Source: Thermofilaceae archaeon | Lineage (GTDB): Archaea > Thermoproteota > Thermoprotei > Thermofilales > B69-G16 | Direction: 5' to 3' | DNA: 27,056 nt | Assembly (NCBI GenBank): GCA_027017165.1 | Contig: JALURF010000105.1 | Span: forward strand, 1 to 27,056 | Shown: positions 22,225-27,056 of the stretch, in pieces | Layout: each line of letters starts with the position of its first letter | Numbering within the stretch: the first letter of the stretch is position 1 | The notes under the pieces: generated by a model | The model's database searches: none | The model's input: the letters and a program-made list of their open reading frames with translations, nothing else | What the model was told of the DNA's origin: nothing | Position numbers and translations under genes: made by a program

Positions 22225-22813
22225 GAACTCCCATCTTTACGAGTTTCTTAAAAGTTTTCTTTAAGATTCCAAAAACTCGTCTATGCGAAATATCTTCGCT
22301 CAGCTTTTCCAAGGCGGTATCTATATCCCCAGCGTAGGCTACGGCTGTTAACACTCTGCGCTCGGTGGATGATGAATATGTCGAATAGGCAAGACCAAGC
22401 CTAGCGACCTCGGTATAAGATACTCCTTCAACCCCCTTCTCAATTTCACTTCTCTCAACCGGCTTTACATATTTCTCAATTAAACGAAAGTGTATTATAG
22501 TAACCCAATCTTCTCCGCTCAAATTTGTGTAGATGTTTTTAAGAGCATCTTTAAGCTCTTCTAAGCTGTTAAAGCCGTCACGAACGGCATCTTTTTCTGT
22601 AAGTTCAGAGAATTTAACGTACTCTGTCGATTCTATATAGAGTTCACCGTATATTTTTCCATTACACTCTAAATACACTCTAGAGTTTCTAGGAGTAACT
22701 ATCCCAAGCCTTATAGTAGACCGTTTTCTACCTGAGAGAACTGAGTTAAGGTAATCCCTTTTGAATGATAGATATTTCCCGAGCTCCCTCCTCTTTCTCA
22801 CAAACTTAATCAA
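22211..22813 (-). CDS. ASCH-domain protein
   Basis: A 200-residue protein. Residues about 12-110 are an ASCH fold, related to PUA: LSFKRDYLNSVLSGRKRSTIRLG with the basic GRKRSTIR that usually forms the RNA- or nucleotide-binding cleft, then KFSELTEKDAVRDGFNSLEE and WVTIIHFRLIEKY. Residues 120-200 form an all-helical C-terminal domain with IEKGVEGVSYTEVARLGLAY, perhaps a small winged helix. ASCH proteins are predicted RNA-binding factors, and one bacterial member is an amidohydrolase on modified cytidine. It follows tRNA-Gly on the same strand and overlaps topA in antisense. Confidence 0.8.
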   Translation of the reverse strand: MIKFVRKRRELGKYLSFKRDYLNSVLSGRKRSTIRLGIVTPRNSRVYLECNGKIYGELYIESTEYVKFSELTEKDAVRDGFNSLEELKDALKNIYTNLSGEDWVTIIHFRLIEKYVKPVERSEIEKGVEGVSYTEVARLGLAYSTYSSSTERRVLTAVAYAGDIDTALEKLSEDISHRRVFGILKKTFKKLVKMGVLRSS

Positions 22814-22887
22814 AGAAGAGCGAGATTTAACCGTTTCCTTAAGCCAGAAGTTAAAGAGGATGCGCCGGCCGGGATTCGAACCCGGGA

Positions 22888-22912
22888 TTCGCCCGGACCC
22901 TTAGAGGCCCGT
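22888..22912 (-). other. tRNA-Gly variable-loop intron (25 nt)
   Basis: Central helix CGCT/GGCG (one G-T pair), 5' bulge GA^A, 3' bulge AA^T, inner helix CGGGCC/GGTCCG with loop TCTAAG. Excision leaves variable loop TGATC. The outer helix is absent, so this is a relaxed motif. Confidence 0.8.
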
Positions 22913-22925
22913 TCAGCGGCGTGGC

Positions 22926-22943
22926 GTCGGCGCCTTAGAGGCT
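22926..22943 (-). other. tRNA-Gly anticodon-loop intron (18 nt) between positions 33 and 34
   Basis: The insert AGCCTCTAAGGCGCCGAC sits between T33 and G34, not at the canonical 37/38. A complete bulge-helix-bulge forms: outer TGG/CCA, central CGGC/GCCG, bulges CT^A and AC^G, inner GCC/GGC with loop TCTAA. The cuts it predicts restore loop CTGCCAC exactly. Confidence 0.85.
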
Positions 22944-23012
22944 AGGCCGCCATCCTACCAGACTAGACTACCGGCGCTCCAAAATTTGTTGTTTATGAGT
23001 TGTATTTAAGTT

Positions 23013-23981
23013 TTAATGCATAACCCGGTCTAGCTTCTCTAGTTCTCGTCTAAGGGTGTTAATACGAGCTGTTGGAACTCTAATAGAGCAGGCCTTTGGA
23101 TGGCCGCCCCCGCTCCCCCCTAGCTTATAGGCTATTTTCATCAATAAGTTGAGCGCGTTAACATTAAGAGTTGGAGGAACTCTACATGTAGCCACGGTCT
23201 CTGTTGGACCGGAGTTAAATATCACTATAACCACTTTACCGGTTTTATTGGTATAATCTGATGCCACCTTCCCTATATATCCGCGGGCTGGGACGCCGCG
23301 GAAATCTATTAGGACAAGTCTTTCTCCGTCAAAAATTACCCTATTTTTTGCTTCTTTAATTAACTCTTGAAGTCTCTCTTTAGCTTGTCGAGCCCTTTTC
23401 TCGACTTCTTCATCGTAGAATTTCTGCTCTTTAACCCAGAGCTGTATAAGCCTTATTTTAAAATCGTCGTCATCACTATCGGCTGAAAGAGAAGAGCCCA
23501 GTATCTCCGCCAGCTTCGCGGTTTCCTCATCTTCAGCTTCTCTCACCTTATCTCCTATCTCTCCGATAAAGGCTAGTTTTGAAAAGAAGTCTGGGTTAGA
23601 GGTTTTTTCTAAATATACGTGTTTCACTATAGATGCCGCTGAGCCGTCTATGGAATAAATGAGCGAAATTCCTAACTTGCTCAATTCTTCTATTTTCTTT
23701 AGTGTGGCTCTATGATGATCTATCCATATAATGTCGGCCTTTAACCTTATCTTAGCTAAATGTCTTTTGGTTTGCTCCCAAGTGGCCGGATCTAGCCCCA
23801 CATCGATTATATACAGCTTAGAGAGATTTTCGAAAGAAGAAGCTCTGCTAAGCACGTTCGCCAGGGTAAATGGCTGAGCTATAAGCAACACGCTTTTCTC
23901 CCCTTTCTGGTTGAGTACGTCGACTAGTATTGCGGCGGCCGTTAATCCGTCCAAATCGCCATGAGTGATTATACATCTCAA
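23013..23981 (-). CDS. DHH-DHHA1 family phosphoesterase
   Basis: A 322-residue protein of the RecJ/NrnA/GAN superfamily, which hydrolyses short oligonucleotides, ssDNA or cyclic dinucleotides with two Mn ions. Motif I is HGDLDGL (7-13), motif II lies in YIIDVGLD, and motif III is the DHH in IWIDHHRAT. The DHHA1 substrate domain has GGSGGGHPKACSIRV near 298. The order and length fit archaeal RecJ-like proteins such as GINS-associated nuclease or archaeal nanoRNase; the two cannot be told apart here. It starts 12 bp after an unknown gene on the same strand, so they are probably one operon. Confidence 0.88.
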   Translation of the reverse strand: MRCIITHGDLDGLTAAAILVDVLNQKGEKSVLLIAQPFTLANVLSRASSFENLSKLYIIDVGLDPATWEQTKRHLAKIRLKADIIWIDHHRATLKKIEELSKLGISLIYSIDGSAASIVKHVYLEKTSNPDFFSKLAFIGEIGDKVREAEDEETAKLAEILGSSLSADSDDDDFKIRLIQLWVKEQKFYDEEVEKRARQAKERLQELIKEAKNRVIFDGERLVLIDFRGVPARGYIGKVASDYTNKTGKVVIVIFNSGPTETVATCRVPPTLNVNALNLLMKIAYKLGGSGGGHPKACSIRVPTARINTLRRELEKLDRVMH

Positions 23982-23993
23982 GCAAATCCCCTA

Positions 23994-24626
23994 CTAGAGC
24001 GAGGCAACCAGTACTTTAAAAAGTTTTAGTGCGTCCGATAATTTCTTCACAGTTTTAAGTATGCGTGCTTCAAAGAATGGATATGTGGTCTTTACCTTAA
24101 CATCATCTTTAAAAATGGCGACAAGGCCCCTCTTTAATTTACTAGCTTCAAACGTGGTAGGAGGCATTCCTCTTATCTCCACGTCCACGACGTATTCTCC
24201 ATAAGCCTTAATTCGGAGCCTAAACATTACGTGTAGCTGAACTCCGGAATGTTGAACTAAGTTTTTTGCTATTAGAACTCCATTTTCCGTGTACGTTAAC
24301 CAATCGCTTAAGGATTTGATAACGGTCTCGGCAAGTAACGCTTCTGTGGAAAAACCCATAAGAGTATCCAATATTCTCAAGAAGTAATGAAGGGCAAGAT
24401 CATCTTTATCCCCGCATATAACATCTTTAGGCCAGAATTCGACTACTCCATTTTTATAATTCCACTCGAACACCCTATCCAGTACATCACATATTAGCTC
24501 GGCGTCTAACGGAGATAACGGTTCTATCCTGAAGTTTCTAAGGCAACACTTCTCATCGCTAACTTCGAAGTAAAATTCAAATTTCCTATCTTCCACTTGA
24601 AATACTTCAACTTCTATATTACTCAT
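23994..24626 (-). CDS. Unknown protein, operon partner of the DHH phosphoesterase
   Basis: A 210-residue protein that I cannot place. It begins SNIEVEVFQVEDRKFEFYFE, rich in strands. It has a C-C pair (KCCLRNF) near 27, LDAELICDVLDRVFEW near 39, a helical middle HYFLRILDTLMGFSTEALLAET, and a basic C terminus with FEASKLKRGLVAIFKDDVKV and LKTVKKLSDALKLF. No signal peptide, membrane helix or nucleotide-binding loop is visible. Its end is 12 bp from the DHH gene, which suggests a shared task in DNA or RNA metabolism. Upstream A/T-rich sequence (24627-24710) should hold its promoter. Confidence 0.65.
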   Translation of the reverse strand: MSNIEVEVFQVEDRKFEFYFEVSDEKCCLRNFRIEPLSPLDAELICDVLDRVFEWNYKNGVVEFWPKDVICGDKDDLALHYFLRILDTLMGFSTEALLAETVIKSLSDWLTYTENGVLIAKNLVQHSGVQLHVMFRLRIKAYGEYVVDVEIRGMPPTTFEASKLKRGLVAIFKDDVKVKTTYPFFEARILKTVKKLSDALKLFKVLVASL

Positions 24627-24710
24627 AAATCTCTAACCACTAAATAGTTATTTTATTACCACAGCTTTAATATATAACTCGTAATTTACAAGACGTTAAC
24701 CTATGAAAGC

Positions 24711-25223
24711 TTATTTACGGTACAGGTATATTCTGTGAACATGATACCCCCGCGTACGTATATTTTCTTTGAAAATGCACCGCCACTCGGGAATTGGATA
24801 ATCGTGAGATACGACCCTAGCGCCTTTTTTAAGTTCTTTTTTCAGCTTTAGAGACAATTTTCCCAGTATAGCTGGTGTAAGATATACGGTAACTATATCG
24901 GCTTGGCTGACGTCAAAATTCATTAAATCCCCCGTGAAGATCTCTATTGATTTACTAAGTCCTCGCTCTTCCACTCTCTTTCTAGCCAGTTCGGCGAGCT
25001 TTTCATCAATCTCAACACCTATACACCTACAGCCATACTCTTCAGCGGCAATAAGAAGTATACGTCCATCGCCACATCCCAAATCCACGACTAGTTCTCC
25101 CGGCCTGGCACCCGCTAGGGCTAGCATTCTCCTCGCCACGTGAACTGGAGTAGCTAGGAATGGAACCCAAAGTACAGATAATCCCTTAAAGAAGGGTGTG
25201 GTGTTAAGCTCTGAGTACTCCAT
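24711..25223 (-). CDS. SAM-dependent methyltransferase, archaeal lysine methyltransferase (aKMT)-like
   Basis: A 170-residue class I methyltransferase. The SAM motif VDLGCGDGR is at 46-54, followed by IGVEID, FTGDLMNFDV and VTVYLTPAILGKL, with ARVVSHDYPIPEW and a final HRIYLY strand. The start VPFLATPVHVARRMLALA and the end resemble Sulfolobus aKMT, which methylates lysines on many proteins of thermophilic Crenarchaeota, so a protein target is the best guess. I take ATG 25223 as the start: a GGGGGG run lies just before it and a TATA-like block near 25262-25272 is well placed. An open frame reaches 25265. Confidence 0.82.
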   Translation of the reverse strand: MEYSELNTTPFFKGLSVLWVPFLATPVHVARRMLALAGARPGELVVDLGCGDGRILLIAAEEYGCRCIGVEIDEKLAELARKRVEERGLSKSIEIFTGDLMNFDVSQADIVTVYLTPAILGKLSLKLKKELKKGARVVSHDYPIPEWRCIFKENIRTRGYHVHRIYLYRK

Positions 25224-25261
25224 AGAGCCCCCCATCCAGCCGCCGAAGATCATATAGCTTT

Positions 25262-25274
25262 GCATATTTTAAAG
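25262..25274. promoter_or_regulatory. Shared A/T-rich promoter between aKMT-like and CYTH genes
   Basis: GCATATTTTAAAG lies between the two divergent genes, about 40-50 bp from the minus-strand start and about 20-30 bp from ATG 25293. The plus-strand gene also has GGTGATT just before its ATG. Confidence 0.4.
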
Positions 25275-25292
25275 TTAATGAATGGTGATTGA

Positions 25293-25817
25293 ATGGAGAA
25301 GACTCTTGTTGAAATAAAAGCGAGATGCCGGGATTTAAACGCGGTTAGAGAGAAGCTGATAGAAAGTGGGGCGACGTATGTGGGTGTCTTCCACCAGATT
25401 GACACGTACTTTCTCATTGGAGATAGGAGACTTAAGCTTAGAGAGATAGAGGGAGATGAAGAGTCCAAGCTGGTATATTATGTGCGAGAGAATATTCCCG
25501 GACCTAAAGTTAGCAATATAATCATAGTCAGAACTACTGAGGGAGAAGGGCTGAAAAAAATTTTACGCGACGTACTGGGAGTTAAAGTCGTAGTAGATAA
25601 AAGGAGAGAGATTTATAGATACCGGGGAGTCCAGATACATTTAGATGAGGTTAAGGATCTCGGAACGTTTATAGAGTTTGAAATGGAAGTTCCTCGAGGC
25701 TCTGAAGACGAAGGAAGAAAGTACTTGACGAATTTGATGAGAGAACTAGAAATTGAGGAGAAGGATTTGATATCCGGGTCTTATAGTGATCTGTTAAGAT
25801 CTAAATTTATTGATTAG
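25293..25817 (+). CDS. CYTH-domain protein (CyaB/ThTPase family)
   Basis: A 174-residue CYTH protein, whose eight-stranded tunnel binds triphosphates with metal. Seen: TLVEIKARC at the start, where the usual E-x-E-x-K signature is degenerate because L5 stands where the first Glu would be; YFLIGDRRLKLREIEGDEES (basic strand pair); VVDKRREIYRYRGVQIHLDEV; and GTFIEFEMEV with the closing E-x-E. Archaeal members are annotated as class IV adenylate cyclases, but many may be triphosphatases. GGTGATT precedes ATG 25293. The 3' end overlaps carS by 24 bp. Confidence 0.85.
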   Translation: MEKTLVEIKARCRDLNAVREKLIESGATYVGVFHQIDTYFLIGDRRLKLREIEGDEESKLVYYVRENIPGPKVSNIIIVRTTEGEGLKKILRDVLGVKVVVDKRREIYRYRGVQIHLDEVKDLGTFIEFEMEVPRGSEDEGRKYLTNLMRELEIEEKDLISGSYSDLLRSKFID

Positions 25818-26312
25818 CCATGAGAAAAATAGGTTGGTAATGTTGTGTACTATAAAAGTTAGAACTAGAATGAAGAGTAGCGGCTGGATGTTCTCAACAA
25901 CGATTATATCGTCGTAAAATAAATGATAGAACATCAGGGCAGTAGCTATAAAGGGAAGCTCGTCTAAACCCCATGCGTGTTGTCCTCTCTTATAACCCAT
26001 TCTCCTCTTCAAAAAGGAGCCTATCGAGTCTCCTAGCATAGAACCCGTGGCTAGCGCCAGCGAGGCATACGGGTCATGAAGCGAGTACGCACCCAAAAGG
26101 CTTCCGGTGAGAGTGCCAGCCAAAACCCCGCTTAAGAAGCCTTCTAAGGTTTTCCCATCTCCCAGCAATCTGCGCCCATCTATAAATTTCTTACCAAAGT
26201 CTATAGGATGGTTAAAGTGTATAAACTTGGAGAGAAAGGCTGGCGTAGCGTTCGCCACCCAAGCCGGGAGTATTAATATCAGTAAATCGATATCCATTTC
26301 TAAGCTGGTCAT
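25794..26312 (-). CDS. carS: CDP-archaeol synthase CarS
   Basis: CarS activates digeranylgeranylglyceryl phosphate with CTP to give CDP-archaeol, the precursor of polar-lipid headgroups. The 172-residue membrane protein has about five hydrophobic helices, the early ANATPAF motif, the cytosolic loop GRRLLGDGKTLEGFLSG with the family DGK signature, and GSMLGDSIGSFLKRRMGYKRG. I start it at ATG 26312, preceded by GGTG; a GTG at 26318 is also in frame. It diverges from the thioredoxin-CcdA gene with nearly leaderless promoters, and overlaps the CYTH gene at its 3' end. GGGP synthase at 6227 acts earlier in this pathway. Confidence 0.93.
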   Translation of the reverse strand: MTSLEMDIDLLILILPAWVANATPAFLSKFIHFNHPIDFGKKFIDGRRLLGDGKTLEGFLSGVLAGTLTGSLLGAYSLHDPYASLALATGSMLGDSIGSFLKRRMGYKRGQHAWGLDELPFIATALMFYHLFYDDIIVVENIQPLLFILVLTFIVHNITNLFFSWLINKFRS

Positions 26313-26344
26313 GGGCACACCGTTGCTTTATTATAATATGTTGA

Positions 26345-26358
26345 CATAAAGCTAATTA
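26345..26358 (+). promoter_or_regulatory. Probable TATA region of the thioredoxin-CcdA gene
   Basis: CATAAAGCTAATTA is centred about 30 bp before ATG 26382, so the transcript would be nearly leaderless. Confidence 0.4.
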
Positions 26359-26381
26359 TCTACTTTTCCCAACCTCAACCT

Positions 26382-27056
26382 ATGAGAAAAATTATAGTGA
26401 TCTTCATAGCAGCTTTAATACTGCTCGCCGGTGTTTCTTGGGCACAAGAGTTGCTCTGGATGGAGGATTATAATAAAGCTGTGCAATTGTCGAAGGAAAG
26501 CGGTAAGCCTCTCTTTATCTACTTTTATAGTGAGACGTGTTTCTACTGCGAGAAGTTTGAAAAAGAAACCCTTAGAAATCCGGAAGTCGTTAAACTACTA
26601 GAGGAGAATTTCGTTTTAGTAATGATTAATGCTAGAAGAGAGGCTGGCTTAGCCCGCGCTTACGGAATACCTGGGACTCCGACCGTCTTCGTGCGCCTGC
26701 CTAACGGAACTATAATCGACTATAATCTATGGAAAAAATGGCATCCCGGTTTTATGAATTCCAAAGAGTTAAAGGAGTACTTGTCTTTTTCTCTAGAATA
26801 TCTTGAAGCTAGCAAGACAAACGGAAAATATGTAAAGTTATCTCCTATCGAAAAAAGTGAGAGGGAGAGTGAAGGGCATCTCTTAGCTATATTTCCATTC
26901 ATATTCGTGGCTGGTATGATTTCGGCATTTTCACCCTGTGTGCTACCGTTGCTTCCTCTGCTTTTCGCTTTTCAACTTAAAAACAGCTTACGAAGAATTA
27001 TGCTCATAAACGCTGGCTTAATCTCCAGTTTTACGCTTCTAGGAATAGTTATAGGG
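26382..27056 (+). CDS. Thioredoxin-fold and CcdA/DsbD membrane fusion, cut by the window end
   Basis: The frame is open for 225 codons to the edge. Residues 1-20 are a signal peptide or anchor (MRKIIVIFIAALILLAGVSW). Residues 22-150 are a thioredoxin-fold domain of the DUF255/thioredoxin_7 type, with IYFYSETCFYCEKFEKE (C53-FY-C56) and the cis-proline GIPGTPTVF. From about 168 a CcdA/DsbD transmembrane domain begins, LLAIFPFIFVAGMISAFS then PCVLPLLPLL with the conserved cysteine before proline-rich helices. Together these should carry reducing power across the membrane to extracytoplasmic proteins, like DsbD but with the thioredoxin part first. The C terminus lies beyond the window. Confidence 0.85.
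   Translation, partial: MRKIIVIFIAALILLAGVSWAQELLWMEDYNKAVQLSKESGKPLFIYFYSETCFYCEKFEKETLRNPEVVKLLEENFVLVMINARREAGLARAYGIPGTPTVFVRLPNGTIIDYNLWKKWHPGFMNSKELKEYLSFSLEYLEASKTNGKYVKLSPIEKSERESEGHLLAIFPFIFVAGMISAFSPCVLPLLPLLFAFQLKNSLRRIMLINAGLISSFTLLGIVIG

Larger units (their letters stand above)
22861..22977 (-). tRNA. tRNA-Gly (anticodon GCC) with two non-canonical introns
   Basis: Minus strand: acceptor GCGCCGG/CCGGCGC, discriminator A, D arm GTCT...GGAT, T arm CCGGG-TTCGAAT-CCCGG. The anticodon stem is GCGGC/GCCGC but 25 nt lie between the strands, and 30 nt lie where the variable loop should be. Removing an 18-nt and a 25-nt insert gives loop CTGCCAC (anticodon GCC at 22923-22925) and variable loop TGATC, a normal archaeal glycine tRNA. 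A TATA box CTTAAATAC is about 27 bp upstream near 23004. Confidence 0.92.

Noticed and set aside
22926..22943. Reading the tRNA-Gly gene as a tRNA with anticodon CTA (pyrrolysine-like or suppressor) or AGC.
   Set aside because: These need the CCTCTAAGG hairpin loop to be the anticodon loop, which leaves the GCGGC/GCCGC stem and the bulge-helix-bulge unexplained; tRNA-Gly(GCC) explains all stems.
1..27056. CRISPR array, insertion sequence, toxin-antitoxin pair or defence island.
   Set aside because: No regularly spaced repeats, terminal inverted repeats, transposase, nuclease-helicase defence cassette or toxin fold was seen; the content is core informational and lipid metabolism.

Overview
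This window looks like chromosomal sequence from a hyperthermophilic or thermophilic archaeon of the TACK group (Thermoproteota), possibly near Thermoproteales/Thermofilales. The evidence is: archaeal housekeeping genes (GGGP synthase, CarS, TiaS, TgtA, Pelota, Nep1, Dph2, Sec61-beta, RNase P protein Rnp4), a probable Rpo8 RNA polymerase subunit, a canonical archaeal RNase P RNA, GGTGA-type Shine-Dalgarno sites with many TTG/GTG starts, TATA boxes about 27 bp upstream of starts, and four tRNA genes that all carry introns. Five of the six introns are at non-canonical positions, a habit best known from Thermoproteales. The exact lineage cannot be fixed from sequence reading alone.

Layout. 1-1166: end of an unrecognised gene, tRNA-Leu(UAA) with an intron, and RNase P RNA. 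1221-5921 (+): RAM-domain protein, tiaS, a beta-CASP nuclease, a SWIM zinc protein and an RPA-like ssDNA-binding protein. 5979-8256: Elf1 and GGGP synthase (+), secG (-), a radical SAM protein (+). 8334-9490 (-): tRNA-Thr(GGU) and dph2. 9544-12457: rsmA (+), rnp4 (-), nep1 and pelota (+). 12450-13512 (-): a nucleotidyltransferase and a ZNRD2/SSSCA1-type zinc protein. 13560-14129 (+): ZPR1-type zinc protein. 14179-14234 (+): C/D box sRNA. 14262-15236 (-): a DUF1152 gene split by three frame changes. 15257-16151 (-): tRNA-Asn(GUU) with two introns, a small unknown gene, rpo8. 16264-18326 (+): Lsm-like protein and tgtA. 18312-19046 (-): PAC2 protein. 19169-22224 (+): PhoH-KH ATPase and topoisomerase IA. 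22211-24626 (-): ASCH protein, tRNA-Gly(GCC) with two introns, DHH phosphoesterase, unknown protein. 24711-26312: lysine methyltransferase-like gene (-), CYTH protein (+), carS (-). 26382-27056 (+): start of a secreted/membrane thioredoxin-CcdA fusion.

The theme is RNA maturation and translation: RNase P RNA and one of its proteins, tRNA modification (TiaS, TgtA), rRNA modification (RsmA, Nep1, a C/D guide RNA), diphthamide on EF-2, ribosome rescue (Pelota), transcription (Elf1, Rpo8) and RNA 3' processing. Two ether-lipid enzymes (GGGP synthase, CarS), a Sec subunit and DNA-handling proteins (RPA, Topo IA, DHH) complete it. I see no insertion sequence, CRISPR array or obvious prophage. The gene packing is extreme: all six convergent protein-gene pairs overlap at their 3' ends, and several divergent pairs share one short A/T-rich promoter.

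The most noteworthy points are the dense and often very short tRNA introns with a common splice site in the variable loop, the DUF1152 gene with three same-direction frame changes (one at a classic U_UUA_AAC heptamer), and the C/D box sRNA.
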